Below, piece by piece: positions 47,612-57,064 of a DNA stretch of 64,000 nt (the stretch's first letter is position 1; every line of letters starts with the position of its first letter). The DNA is taken from contig NZ_JABVWW010000015.1 of the NCBI RefSeq assembly GCF_013350005.1, positions 1 through 64,000 on the forward strand, given 5' to 3'. Source of the DNA: Methylocystis silviterrae. Its GTDB lineage: Bacteria; Pseudomonadota; Alphaproteobacteria; Rhizobiales; Beijerinckiaceae. The notes under the pieces are model-generated. The model had not been told where the DNA came from. It saw only the letters and a program-made list of their open reading frames with translations, and made no database searches. The position numbers were made by a program, and so were the translations under genes.

Positions 47612-48577
47612 TCATTTTGCGACGAACTCAAACCGCGCGACCACGGGCGCGTGAAGCGATCCCTCGACAGGTTCTTTCGCGTAGACTTCGTCCTGCAGCC
47701 CTTCGTTCAAGATCGTGGTCTCACGCCAATTGGCGGCCAATGCGCGTGAGGCAAGGAGGTGGTCGATCAGCGTTGGACGTCCCGCATGCACCACGGTGAA
47801 GCGCCGCGACGGCTCGACGCGCTCTTCCAAGGCGACGAGGGTCCGGTCCCCTTCCGCCGCTTCGTCTCGACCGCCCCGCAAGAGTCTCGTCGGCGCGTCA
47901 TGCTCGTCGGCGTTGAAGTCGCCGGCAATCGCGATCTGCGCCTCCGGCTCCGCGTCAAAGAGAGTCTCGGCGAACAGCCGGGCCTCCAGGGCTTGCCCTT
48001 CGCGCTTGAGCGCGGCCACGAACTGGCCCTCGATTTGCGCGCGGCTCGACCCGAAGCCGCGCGCCGTCGCGATCGGAATGGCGCGCGGCGCGCGTAGATG
48101 CAGATTGACGACGTGGAGCGCGCCTCCATTGGGAAGCGCGACAGCAGCGTAGAGCAGGGGCCTGTCCCAAGCGATCTCGACCGGCTCCGGCTGGGAGCCG
48201 TCGGCGTCGCGCGGCGGCGGCCAGACCCATCGCGCCACAATATCGTGGTGGATCTGCCGTTGCGCGCGCATCGGCCATCGCGAAAGGATTGCGAGATTAT
48301 GCACGTCGGCGGGGGCGTCGCCGCCCGGCCTGACGGTCGTCGCCCGATGAAAGTTCGCGTATCTGGTCGTCGCCAGCAACTGATCGAGCGCGATATATTG
48401 CCGGGCGCCGTGCTTATGAAGCCTCTGCGCATGGATTTCCTGCAGGCACAATATATCGGCGTCAAGCGCCTCCAGCAGTGGGCGTAGCGCGTCGCTTCGG
48501 CGCGCAAACGCCTCTGGTTTAGTCCCCGACCAATCGAGATTTTCGAGATTGAAGGTCGCGAGTCGGAACGCTTGCAT
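47612..48577 (-). CDS. Endonuclease/exonuclease/phosphatase family protein
   Basis: A 321-residue EEP-fold phosphoesterase. It begins MQAFRLATFNLENLDWSG and carries ADILCLQEIHAQRL, ALHVVNLHLRAPRA, IAIAGDFNADEHDAPT and TLIDHLLASR, the expected metal and phosphate-binding blocks. No export signal. It is a second, distant EEP protein in the window (the first is at 12330-13442). The ATG at 48577 is used because the longer frame, from 48667, lacks similarity. Confidence 0.85.
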   Translation of the reverse strand: MQAFRLATFNLENLDWSGTKPEAFARRSDALRPLLEALDADILCLQEIHAQRLHKHGARQYIALDQLLATTRYANFHRATTVRPGGDAPADVHNLAILSRWPMRAQRQIHHDIVARWVWPPPRDADGSQPEPVEIAWDRPLLYAAVALPNGGALHVVNLHLRAPRAIPIATARGFGSSRAQIEGQFVAALKREGQALEARLFAETLFDAEPEAQIAIAGDFNADEHDAPTRLLRGGRDEAAEGDRTLVALEERVEPSRRFTVVHAGRPTLIDHLLASRALAANWRETTILNEGLQDEVYAKEPVEGSLHAPVVARFEFVAK

Positions 48578-48681
48578 CGTCAATCTTCGCCCGAAGAGTC
48601 GGCGTCCGCCAGCAGATTGCGGCTCGACGAGGTCGACATTTAGCGGCAATATCGGCGCTATTTCCAATCCAGGAGCGCAAT

Positions 48682-49371
48682 GTGTCCCTATTTGACGGGA
48701 TTCCTTTCTTTGTTGGCCTAGACCCCACGCGCGGCGAACAGCTCGCGCGCCAATGCGTGCGTAGGCGCTACGCCGAGCATGAGCTGGTCCTCGATTTCGA
48801 CGATCCTTCGACCGATGTGTATTTCATCGTCAGCGGCGACGTTCGGGTGCTGATCCGGACCGCCGCCGGCAAGGAGATGATCTTCGGGGACTTCGGACCA
48901 GGCAAATTCTTCGGCGAGATGGCGGCGGTCGACGGGGCGAAGCGTTCCGCCAATGTGACGGCGCTCACCAACGCGGAACTTTTGCTGGTGCCGCCAGCGG
49001 TCTTCAAGGAGATCCTGTTCGGCGAGCCGGAGATTTGCGAACGGCTGTTGCGTCTGCTGACGGCGCGGGTGCGGGAGCTGAATACGCGCCTGTTCGAGCG
49101 CTCGGTGCTCGACCTCAGGCATCGGCTCTATTCCGAATTGTTGCGCATGTCGGCGCCGCGCAAGGGATCGACGGGGCAATCGATCGTATCGCCGCCGCCG
49201 TTTCAGCACGATCTCGCCGCCCGTATCGGTTGCCGGCGCGAACAGGTCAGCCGTGAACTCTCGGCCATGATCGACGAAGGCCTCGCCGAAAAAATTCGCG
49301 GCGGTCTCGTGTTGTTGCGCCCGTCGGTCCTGGAGAAGCGGGTTCAAGAGGCGCTCAACGAAGCCGAATGA
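48682..49371 (+). CDS. Crp/Fnr-family transcriptional regulator
   Basis: A 229-residue regulator. The cyclic-nucleotide-binding fold (about 5-120) includes STDVYFIVSGDVRVLI and FGPGKFFGEMAAVDGAKRSANVTA, where the GE-A-R pattern resembles a phosphate-binding cassette. The C-terminal winged HTH reads FQHDLAARIGCRREQVSRELSAMIDEGL. It lacks the N-terminal cysteine cluster of Fnr, so it is more likely cAMP-responsive than oxygen-sensing. The start is a GTG at 48682 with AGGAG upstream. An adenylate cyclase lies 4 kb downstream, which may be coincidental. Confidence 0.88.
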   Translation: MSLFDGIPFFVGLDPTRGEQLARQCVRRRYAEHELVLDFDDPSTDVYFIVSGDVRVLIRTAAGKEMIFGDFGPGKFFGEMAAVDGAKRSANVTALTNAELLLVPPAVFKEILFGEPEICERLLRLLTARVRELNTRLFERSVLDLRHRLYSELLRMSAPRKGSTGQSIVSPPPFQHDLAARIGCRREQVSRELSAMIDEGLAEKIRGGLVLLRPSVLEKRVQEALNEAE

Positions 49372-49479
49372 CCCGTGTGCGTTCTCGCACAAACAGATGA
49401 AGGACAGGGCGTTACCGTCGCTATGCTGCCGACAAGAGGCAAAGGACCCGCGGCAGAGCAAGCGACTGGGAGAACCCGA

Positions 49480-49881
49480 ATGATTCCCGAATTGACGCCG
49501 ATCGAGCGTTGCGCCGAAGTGGCGGGTCTGCGCGGTCATGAACTCATCCTGGGCGTGAGCCCCAGCGACAAGCACCATCGCATGCTGGCGCGATACCGCC
49601 GGGCCGTGTCGCTCGACGCCGCGCGCGGGCGGGTCGTCGCCGACATCCGCAACGCGGTGGAGATCGGCGCGTCGCGTCGCGCCGCCGACTTGCTGATCGT
49701 GCTGCGCTGGCTCCTCGCGCCAGGCGCGTCTTGCGACGATTCACGCGCCATCGCGCGTCCGCGCCGCCGCTCGTTCTTGGCGCGCTGGCGCAAGGCCGTC
49801 GTTCCGTCGCCGGCCGCCGAGCGGTCGTCGCGTGAAAGCGGCGAAGTCGTCTCTCTCTTCGATGGCGGGCGCCGGCGCTAG
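49480..49881 (+). CDS. Hypothetical protein, 133 residues
   Basis: A basic, helix-rich protein opening MIPELTPIERCAEVAGLRGHELILGVSPSDKHHRMLARYRRA. It ends in an Arg/Ser-rich tail. The segment RRAADLLIVLRWLLAPGA is amphipathic. No family recognised. GGGAG lies 10 bases before the ATG at 49480; a longer frame from 49375 looks non-coding. It follows the Crp-family gene in the same direction and may be its target. Confidence 0.5.
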   Translation: MIPELTPIERCAEVAGLRGHELILGVSPSDKHHRMLARYRRAVSLDAARGRVVADIRNAVEIGASRRAADLLIVLRWLLAPGASCDDSRAIARPRRRSFLARWRKAVVPSPAAERSSRESGEVVSLFDGGRRR

Positions 49882-50147
49882 CCGCGCGTCGCGCCTGTGG
49901 TTTCAAGGCAACACCGGGCAAATTGTTGTGTCCGCCGTGTGCGCGCGAAGGCAGAACGGAAATGCCCATAAGCTGTTGCTGCAAAAAGTTAATTCGCAGC
50001 AGATGCATTGCGCCGTAGCTTCGTTCTCTTGGGCGCATCGTCCGGCGCTAGCTTGCTACTCCAGGCGACATGAGTCAGCTTCCGGTCCAGCGGACGGTCA
50101 GGGCCTGGGGCCGCCGTTTTTCGATTTTTTACGGGGGCTTGCCATTT

Positions 50148-51506
50148 ATGTTCGCATTTAGAGCGGCGCCGAGGCTTTTGGGCGCATTGTTTGCCGCATT
50201 CGCACTTTTCAGTCCGGCTCTGGCGCAGGAGGATCCGCGCGCCGAACAGGAGCGCCTGGCAGCCTATATTCAGCATAATCCAACCGACTATGACGCGACC
50301 TATCGTTACGTCCTGCTGTCGACGGAGCTGCGCGACTATGAAGCGGGAATCGGCGCGCTTGAACGCCTGCTGATGTTCAACCCGAACTTGTCCCGCGCCC
50401 GAAAGGAGCTTGGTTTCCTTTATGCGCGGCTCGGCGCCTATGAACTCTCGGCGCAGCATTTGCGCAACGCGCTCGCCGAAGGCGGCCTCGATCCGGTTCA
50501 GGTGGCTCAGGTCGAAGCGCAGCTGCCCGATATCGAGAAGCGCACGCAAGCCAACCGGCTTTATCTGCGGATGCATGTCGGCCTGCGGGCGCAATCGAAC
50601 GCCAATTTCTTCCCGACCAATAATCTCTTCCAGGTCGGCGGCGTCGGCGTCGCGTCGGCCGCCTCGCGCAAAGGCGATGTCAACAGCTTCCAATTGGTGC
50701 AGGCCGCGCACGATCTCGATTTTCAGAATGGGCGCGGCGACCAGCTCGAGACGCGCGTGACGGGCTACGCCACCGAACAGTTTCGCCTGCCGCAGTACAG
50801 CGTCGCGCTGTTCGCCGGCTCCATCGGGCCGCGCATCCATATCGCGCCCGATCTTTATCCGGGCCTCTCCATCAAGCCATATCTGACCGGCGCGGTGGCG
50901 CTGCTCGGCGGCAGCAATTATCTGAACGCCGGCGGCGCCGGCATGAGTTTCGGCGCGGAACTCAGTCGCGACCTGTGGTTCGAGCCGGGCGCCGAATGGC
51001 GGTCGATCTGGGTCGATCCCTCGCCGGGCTATCTCGGCTCTCTCGGTTTTTCGCCCTATTCGACAGTATCGACGTTGGCGACCGGCGACGTCGTCACCGG
51101 CTACGTGAGTAGCTCATACAGGCTGACCAACGACTTGAGGCTTGAAGGTCGCGTCGCCTATACGCGCGCCTTTGCGGGCAATCCGCAGCAATCTTCCGAT
51201 CAGGTTGACGTTCAGGCGATGCTGCGGCTCGAGGTCGACCCGCCATTTCCGATCATTCCGCGCAGATGGACCTTCGCGCCTTATGGCCGCTTTACGCATC
51301 TTGCGTTCGACGCCGCCAATCCGGTGATCAATCCCTTTGTCGCGCGTCGAGACACCGTCTGGATCGGCGGCCTGATGGTGGACTTGCCGATCACCCCGTA
51401 TCTCGGTTTCGCCGGCAACGTCGAGTATGCGCGTAACGATTCAAATTTGCCGAATTTCAAGACTGACAACGTGTCCGTCAGTTTCGGGCCAACGGCAAAG
51501 TTCTGA
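50148..51506 (+). CDS. Outer-membrane TPR + beta-barrel protein (Slam-like)
   Basis: A 452-residue exported protein. After a signal peptide ending SPALAQ there is an N-terminal TPR region (YIQHNPTDYDATYRYV to AQHLRNALAEGG) and then a strand-rich, aromatic-terminated region of about 300 residues ending NVSVSFGPTAKF, consistent with an outer-membrane beta-barrel. This is the layout of surface lipoprotein assembly modulator (Slam)/DUF560 proteins and relatives. It precedes the FecR gene by 12 bp. I see no lipoprotein substrate gene next to it, so Slam function is only a possibility. Confidence 0.72.
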   Translation: MFAFRAAPRLLGALFAAFALFSPALAQEDPRAEQERLAAYIQHNPTDYDATYRYVLLSTELRDYEAGIGALERLLMFNPNLSRARKELGFLYARLGAYELSAQHLRNALAEGGLDPVQVAQVEAQLPDIEKRTQANRLYLRMHVGLRAQSNANFFPTNNLFQVGGVGVASAASRKGDVNSFQLVQAAHDLDFQNGRGDQLETRVTGYATEQFRLPQYSVALFAGSIGPRIHIAPDLYPGLSIKPYLTGAVALLGGSNYLNAGGAGMSFGAELSRDLWFEPGAEWRSIWVDPSPGYLGSLGFSPYSTVSTLATGDVVTGYVSSSYRLTNDLRLEGRVAYTRAFAGNPQQSSDQVDVQAMLRLEVDPPFPIIPRRWTFAPYGRFTHLAFDAANPVINPFVARRDTVWIGGLMVDLPITPYLGFAGNVEYARNDSNLPNFKTDNVSVSFGPTAKF

Positions 51507-51518
51507 CGGAGACGACAA

Positions 51519-52421
51519 ATGAAAAAGTTCTCCGCGGCCGCCACAACCGCTCTCGCGCTCGTCGCAGGCCCCGCGCTCGCAGATAACGTCGGGAACGTCG
51601 GCGCGGTCAATCAGAGCGCCCACGGCACGCCGCCGGGCGCCGCGAAGCGCTCGCTGTCGGTCGGTCTTGGCGTGCAGCGGCGCGAACGCATCGAGACGAG
51701 TCCAAACGGCAGCGCCCAGATCGTCTTTAACGACACATCGACGATGACCGTCGGACGCAATAGCGCCGTCACCGTTGACGACTTCGTCTATTCACGAGGC
51801 GGAGGCGGTCAGCAGGGCGTGTCGATGGCGAAGGGCGTCATGCGCTTCGTCGGCGGCGGCGTCAGCCACGAAGGCGGGACAAGGCTGCGGACCCCGACCG
51901 CGTCGATCGGCGTGCGCGGCGGGACAGCGCTGGTGCGTATTGGCGGCTCCTGCGGCACGCTCATCGTGCACCAATATGGCTTCATCGACGTTGGCGGCCA
52001 GGAGCTCACGCGCCCGGGCTATGGCGTTTGCGCGCCAAGCGGCGGGCCGGTGTCGGAGCCGTTCCTCGTGCCGCCTGAGACGATCGCGGAAATCATCGCC
52101 GCGTTGGAGAGCGGCAAAAGGCAGCGTGGCGGCGCCAAGCGCGAGCCGACGAACGAAGAGGCGAATCTTGCGCTCGGCAATGATCGTCCGCCGGACGTCG
52201 TCAGCCCGCCGGGGCTCGACGCGCTGGGTCCGGTTTGGTTCGGCAATGCGCTGGCGCAGAGCCGCGCCAATGTCGACAATCAGCCTGCTCCGCTGCCGAC
52301 GCCAGCGAGCCAAGGCGGAAATGACGACCACTACGACGATTATGGTTACGGCGGTCATGGAGGCCATGGCGAGGGTTGGTATGGCGGCGAGCCTGTTGCG
52401 ATTGACGGTCCGGGCGACTAG
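51519..52421 (+). CDS. Secreted FecR-domain protein
   Basis: A 300-residue exported protein with a 21-residue signal peptide (ending GPALA). A FecR-type beta-rich domain spans about residues 30-180: GLGVQRRERIETSPNGSAQIVFNDTSTMTVGRNSAVTVDDFVY and TPTASIGVRGGTALVRI. The C-terminus is disordered, Gly/His/Tyr rich (DDYGYGGHGGHGEGW). FecR domains sense or bind envelope ligands. It lies between the barrel gene and the CHASE2 cyclase, a recurrent FecR/cyclase pairing. Confidence 0.85.
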   Translation: MKKFSAAATTALALVAGPALADNVGNVGAVNQSAHGTPPGAAKRSLSVGLGVQRRERIETSPNGSAQIVFNDTSTMTVGRNSAVTVDDFVYSRGGGGQQGVSMAKGVMRFVGGGVSHEGGTRLRTPTASIGVRGGTALVRIGGSCGTLIVHQYGFIDVGGQELTRPGYGVCAPSGGPVSEPFLVPPETIAEIIAALESGKRQRGGAKREPTNEEANLALGNDRPPDVVSPPGLDALGPVWFGNALAQSRANVDNQPAPLPTPASQGGNDDHYDDYGYGGHGGHGEGWYGGEPVAIDGPGD

Positions 52422-52485
52422 TTCTGCGGTGGCGTCAGCCTCGCCGGTCGCCGCGGCGACGGCCTGACCGTCATGCGAGGTGGAG

Positions 52486-54702
52486 ATGTTGAAGCGGCGC
52501 CGCGCCTACCTTCTCGCGCTTGTCGTCGCTGCGGCTCTCATTTTTCCCTGGGGCGTCATTCAACCCCGGGCGCTCGACGACCTTCGCAACTTCGTCTTCG
52601 ACACGTTTCAGCGTCTGGCTCCTCGCGCCTATGATCCCGAGGCGCCGACGCGGGTCGTCGGCGTCGACGAAAAAAGTCTCAGCGCCTATGGGCAATGGCC
52701 TTGGCCGCGAGTCCGGCTCGCCGAACTTCTTGACCGCCTACGCGAACTCGGCGCGGCGTCCATTGCATTCGACTTTATCTTCGCGGAGGCGGATCGCGCC
52801 GGAGCGTCCCAGCTCATCGAGGCGATTCCTGACCCCCGCGCCCGCGCCGAGGTGGCGAAGCTCGTCGCAAAAGCGCCGAGCGGCGATCAAATCTTGGCTC
52901 AGGCGCTCTCGAAGGCGCCCGCCACGCTTGGAGTCACGCTGACCGACGCCGTTTCCGCGCCGCTGTTGGCGAAGTCGGGACTGGTCACCACCGGCGACGA
53001 TCCCGCCCCGTTTCTCGCCGCATTCGCCGGCGCGGTCGGCCCGGAACGAAAGCTTGCGGAAGCGGCGCGAGGGCTCGGCGCGACAAACTGGCTGCCCGAT
53101 CACGACCAGATCGTTCGTCGGGTGCCCCTGGTGACGCGCGCCGGCGATGTTCTCATGCCCTCCCTGGCGCTCGAAGCCCTGCGCATCGCGCAAGGCGAGC
53201 CGGCCATCATCATTCGGTCTTCAAACGCCAGCGGACAGACGGCTTTCGGCAAGCAGACGGGCGTCAATGCGATAAAGGTCAGCGCCTTCGAAATTGCAAC
53301 CGGTCCCAACGCAGAAGTCCGGCCACGCTATTCGCATAGCGACGCTGTGCGAGACATTTCAGCCAAGGACGTGCTCGAGGGCCGCGTTGCGCGCGAGGAA
53401 ATCGAGGGGCGCATCATCTTCGTCGGCGCGTTGGCGACGGGTCTTGGCGACGTCCGCGCGACGCCCCTGGAGCCGGTCGTTCCCGGCGTCGACGTGCATG
53501 CTCAGATCGTCGAATCGATCGCATCGGGCTCGCTGCTCGCGCGCCCGGACTGGGCGCCCGGACTGGAGTTCGTCGTCGCCGCCTTCGCGTTTTTGCTGAT
53601 CATGAGCCTGCTCTTCGTCGCGCCGCCGCTTGTCTCGGCGGCGGCCGCGCCGCTCGCCGTCGCGGGGCTATTCGCCGGCGCCTTTTATCTGTTCGATCGC
53701 CGCGGCGTGCTGCTCGATCCCTCTTATCCGAGTCTCGCGATCATTGGCGGCTATCTCTTCGGCGCAGTGACTCTCTGGCGGGCCGAAACGTCCGCGCGAC
53801 GCCACGTGCGTCAGGCCTTCGGCAAATTCGTCGCGCCTGCCGTCGTTGATCGCCTCGCCGAACATCCGGAGCGGCTGGTGCTCGGCGGCGAGACGCGCGA
53901 ATTGACCGTGCTGTTTTCCGATCTGCGCAATTTCTCGGGGATTTCGGAAGGTTTGAGCGCGCGCGAACTCACGCAGTTCATGAATGAATATTTGACCCCG
54001 ATGACCGACGCCATCCTCGAAGAGGAGGGCACGATCGACAAATATATGGGCGACGCGGTGCTCGCCTTCTGGAACGCGCCGCTCGACATCGAGGACCATC
54101 CGCGCAAGGCCGTTCGGGCCGCCCTGACGATGCGCGAGGCTCTCGTCAGCCTCAACAAAAGGCGCGCCGAGGCCGCTGCGTCGTCGGGCAATGATGCGCA
54201 GCCCGCGGCGATGGGGCTTGGCCTCAATCTCGGGCCTTGCAGCGTCGGCAACATGGGATCCATCCGCCGCTTCGATTATTCGATTCTCGGCGACACGGTG
54301 AATCTCGCGTCGCGGCTCGAAGGGGCGAGCAAGGCCTTTCAGACGGACATTGTGGCCTCTGGCGCGGTGCGCGACGCCGCGCCCGACTTCTCCTGGCTTG
54401 ATCTTGGGCGTGTCCGCGTCGTCGGAAAGAGCGAACCGACAAGGGTTTTCGCCCTCGCCGGCGACCGCAGCATGGCGGTCTCCGACTCGTATGTGCGCTG
54501 GCGCAAGTCGCACGACCTCATGCGCCAGGAATATGAGTCGGGCCGATTCGAGGCCGCCGCCGAGGGCGCCTCGGCGTTGGCGCGATCGGTTCCCGAGCCC
54601 TGGCCCGCGCTCTATGTCGTTTTGGAGCAGCGGTATCGCGGTCTCGCCAGGGAAGGGTCGCAGGATAACTGGTCTTCGGTATGGAATCTTTCGAGCAAGT
54701 GA
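52486..54702 (+). CDS. CHASE2-domain adenylate/guanylate cyclase
   Basis: A 738-residue membrane sensor. TM1 (YLLALVVAAALIFPWGVI) is followed by an extracytoplasmic CHASE2 domain (about 25-345; TRVVGVDEKSLSAYGQWPWPR, GAASIAFDFIFAEADR). Three TM helices follow, then a class III cyclase domain: ELTVLFSDLRNFSGISEGLS, KYMGDAVLAFWNAP and FDYSILGDTVNLASRLEGA. Both metal Asp residues and the ILGDTVN core are intact, so it should be active, making cAMP or cGMP. The ATG at 52486 with GAGGTGGAG upstream is favoured over GTG at 52480. It lies 64 bp after the FecR gene. Confidence 0.9.
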   Translation: MLKRRRAYLLALVVAAALIFPWGVIQPRALDDLRNFVFDTFQRLAPRAYDPEAPTRVVGVDEKSLSAYGQWPWPRVRLAELLDRLRELGAASIAFDFIFAEADRAGASQLIEAIPDPRARAEVAKLVAKAPSGDQILAQALSKAPATLGVTLTDAVSAPLLAKSGLVTTGDDPAPFLAAFAGAVGPERKLAEAARGLGATNWLPDHDQIVRRVPLVTRAGDVLMPSLALEALRIAQGEPAIIIRSSNASGQTAFGKQTGVNAIKVSAFEIATGPNAEVRPRYSHSDAVRDISAKDVLEGRVAREEIEGRIIFVGALATGLGDVRATPLEPVVPGVDVHAQIVESIASGSLLARPDWAPGLEFVVAAFAFLLIMSLLFVAPPLVSAAAAPLAVAGLFAGAFYLFDRRGVLLDPSYPSLAIIGGYLFGAVTLWRAETSARRHVRQAFGKFVAPAVVDRLAEHPERLVLGGETRELTVLFSDLRNFSGISEGLSARELTQFMNEYLTPMTDAILEEEGTIDKYMGDAVLAFWNAPLDIEDHPRKAVRAALTMREALVSLNKRRAEAAASSGNDAQPAAMGLGLNLGPCSVGNMGSIRRFDYSILGDTVNLASRLEGASKAFQTDIVASGAVRDAAPDFSWLDLGRVRVVGKSEPTRVFALAGDRSMAVSDSYVRWRKSHDLMRQEYESGRFEAAAEGASALARSVPEPWPALYVVLEQRYRGLAREGSQDNWSSVWNLSSK

Positions 54703-54742
54703 CGTCTTCGTCCGAGCGCGACTGCTGCCCAGCCATCGCCTT

Positions 54743-55459
54743 ATGGGTTTCTCTTATGATCGCTACTCGCGCATGATCTCAAATCCGGTGCAGAATTATT
54801 GGGCCCTGATCTCAGGGCGTCACGACGCGGATGCTTTTTCGGTCATCGACGCCGCCTATCGCGAACCGCAACGCGGGTATCATGACTGGCGCCATATCGT
54901 CGATTTGCTGACGAAGCTCGACTCCTTGAAGGCGCTCGCCGTCCGGCCCGATCTGATCGCCGCCGCGATCTTCTGGCATGACGCTGTGTATGTGACACGC
55001 GAGCCCGACGGTCTGCTTCGTCCCGACGCCGAAAATGTTCGCGCCAGCGCGGCGCTCTTCGAACGTCACTCGAAATTCGACGAAACAGATGCGCAGGCCA
55101 TCCATGATCTGATCATGGCGACGGCGAATCACCTCAATGCGCGCGCTCCAGCTGAGCATTATCCCGGCTTTTCGCGCGATCTGGACCTCTTCCTCGACCT
55201 CGATCTTTCCTCGCTCGGCGCGTCCTGGTCCGAGTTCGAGCAAAATCTGGCGCGGCTTCGTTTCGAATACGCCTGGGTGCCCGAGCCGCTCTTTTGCCTT
55301 GGGCGGCTCCAGATGATCGACACATTCTTCGCGCATGGAGACGCGCTCTACCGTCGCGACGAATCGCGCAAGCTCTGGGCCGCACGGGCGCATCAAAATC
55401 TCGCGCGCGCGCAGCAGGAATTGCGCCTGCAGGTGGCGCGGCTCGCCTCGTCCGCGTAG
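54743..55459 (+). CDS. HD-like predicted metal-dependent phosphohydrolase
   Basis: A 238-residue protein of the COG4339-type HD superfamily. Key blocks are YREPQRGYHDWRHIVDLL, AAIFWHDAVYVT (HD pair) and DETDAQAIHDLIMATANH, then LDLDLSSLGASWSEFEQN. The fold suggests a metal-dependent phosphohydrolase; the substrate is unknown. The start is uncertain: ATG at 54743 or 54773. It is downstream of the cyclase by 40 bp, but a functional link is not shown. Confidence 0.75.
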   Translation: MGFSYDRYSRMISNPVQNYWALISGRHDADAFSVIDAAYREPQRGYHDWRHIVDLLTKLDSLKALAVRPDLIAAAIFWHDAVYVTREPDGLLRPDAENVRASAALFERHSKFDETDAQAIHDLIMATANHLNARAPAEHYPGFSRDLDLFLDLDLSSLGASWSEFEQNLARLRFEYAWVPEPLFCLGRLQMIDTFFAHGDALYRRDESRKLWAARAHQNLARAQQELRLQVARLASSA

Positions 55460-57043
55460 TTACAAAGCGAGCGCCGAGCGCACCTTCGCCGAATAGCCGT
55501 AGATGTCGTCGTAAAGCTTCAGCGCGCCCTCGTCGTTGACTACGGCCGTGAAATATTCGATGTGCACCGGAATGGGCTTCGCGAGATTGATGCGGTGCTC
55601 CTTCTTGCCGATCAGAGCCTTCAGGCGCTTTTCGTCATAGCCAGGACGCCCGATGACTTCTTCCGCGAGCTTGAACGGATTTTGCACTCGTACGCATCCG
55701 TGACTGAATGCGCGCTTGGCGCGGGCGAAGAGTTTCTTCTGCGGCGTGTCGTGCATGTAGATCAAGAGGTCGTTCGGAAACACGAATTTCAGCCGGCCGA
55801 GCGCATTCTTCTCGCCTGGCTCCTGCTGAACGATCGCACGGCCATTCCGAAAGGTTACCTTATATCCGCGCTTGCGAAGCTTGGAGAGCTTGCCGCCGGT
55901 TTTGGGCTCCAGCTCCTTCTCGATGATCGACTCCGGAACGGTCCAGGTCGGATTGATGATGATATATGGCATCACGTCGGAAAACACCGGCGTCGGCGAC
56001 GTCTTCTTGCCCACGACAACGCGTGCGCGCAGCACAAGTTGATTGTCGCGCGTGAATGTCGTCTCGAATTGCGGAATATTGACTTCAAGGCGCGTCGCGC
56101 CCATTTCGCGCGGCTCCCAACGCCACCGCTCCATATTGGCGATGATTTCCGCCTCGACGCGCTTTGCTTTGGCGTCGGAAAGCGACGCGAAATTTGTGAT
56201 GGGCTTGGCATCCGACTCGTGAGACGCAGCGGCCTCGCGGCGCGGATGGCCGCGCGCGGCGCGCAGTTCGGCGAGTTTCTCGCGCAAGGCGGCATAGGCC
56301 GGGTGCGGCGGATTGAAGGCGGCAAGCCGCGCGCCGGCCTCGTCTCCAGCCTCGGCGACGGCGTCGAGCGCTTGGGGCGACTTTACGACAGACGGCCGCT
56401 CCTCGATGTCAGGCGAAATCGTTGCGGGATTGACCCGGGCGCCGCTCGCTTGCGCTGCATATTCGGCGACGCCCTCCGATAGCGCCAGTTCGGCCGCGGC
56501 GCTCCAGGACGACTCTTGCGCAGGAGCCTTTACGCGCAGGCCGTCGCGGCCGGCGTGGCGCAAAGTGTCCAGCGCGCTTTTCGCCGATTTGGTGAAGCCG
56601 TCCGCATCGCGCCAGATCGGCGCATAATCGCGTTTCTTGTAATAAGCGGCGATTTCCGCACGCTGGACGCTTTCGTCGACGCGGGGCTCCTCATTCGACC
56701 AGTCGCGCAGCGCGCGGGCGAGGCTTTCGCGCGCATCGGTAGCTTGTCGCTCATCGACCCTCTGCTGTTCATCGACGCCTTGCGGCGCGTCGGCTCCCTG
56801 CTGCTTTTCGAGCTCCTGGCGCTCATCGGTCTTCCGCTGCTCACCGGCTTCGCGCGGCGCGTCGGCCGTCGGCCGGTCGGAGGTCTCGCGCTCTAGCGCC
56901 GGCCTCGCCCCGCGCTCGGCGGCGGCCGGCGATTCGGGCGCGTCGCTTGGCGCGCTCGACATTTGCGCCATGGCCGGGGCGGCGAGCAGGGCGCCTGCGA
57001 TGACGAAAGGAGCAGCCTGCGGGAGGAGCGAAACGCGAAACAT
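55460..57043 (-). CDS. L,D-transpeptidase (YkuD domain, LdtD/YcbB-like)
   Basis: A 527-residue exported enzyme. A signal peptide (ending AAPAMA, about residue 26) precedes a charged low-complexity Gln/Glu/Arg region (about 40-110) and a helical scaffold/PG-binding region. The YkuD domain has IYMHDTPQKKLFARAKRAFS and HGCVRVQNP, with the catalytic His and Cys, as in L,D-transpeptidases forming 3-3 crosslinks or lipoprotein links. Preceding YIIINPTWTVPESIIEKE is a hallmark of the YcbB type. Alphaproteobacteria of this group use many Ldts. Confidence 0.93.
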   Translation of the reverse strand: MFRVSLLPQAAPFVIAGALLAAPAMAQMSSAPSDAPESPAAAERGARPALERETSDRPTADAPREAGEQRKTDERQELEKQQGADAPQGVDEQQRVDERQATDARESLARALRDWSNEEPRVDESVQRAEIAAYYKKRDYAPIWRDADGFTKSAKSALDTLRHAGRDGLRVKAPAQESSWSAAAELALSEGVAEYAAQASGARVNPATISPDIEERPSVVKSPQALDAVAEAGDEAGARLAAFNPPHPAYAALREKLAELRAARGHPRREAAASHESDAKPITNFASLSDAKAKRVEAEIIANMERWRWEPREMGATRLEVNIPQFETTFTRDNQLVLRARVVVGKKTSPTPVFSDVMPYIIINPTWTVPESIIEKELEPKTGGKLSKLRKRGYKVTFRNGRAIVQQEPGEKNALGRLKFVFPNDLLIYMHDTPQKKLFARAKRAFSHGCVRVQNPFKLAEEVIGRPGYDEKRLKALIGKKEHRINLAKPIPVHIEYFTAVVNDEGALKLYDDIYGYSAKVRSALAL

Positions 57044-57064
57044 GCTCGAACTCCTGTGCGCCTC

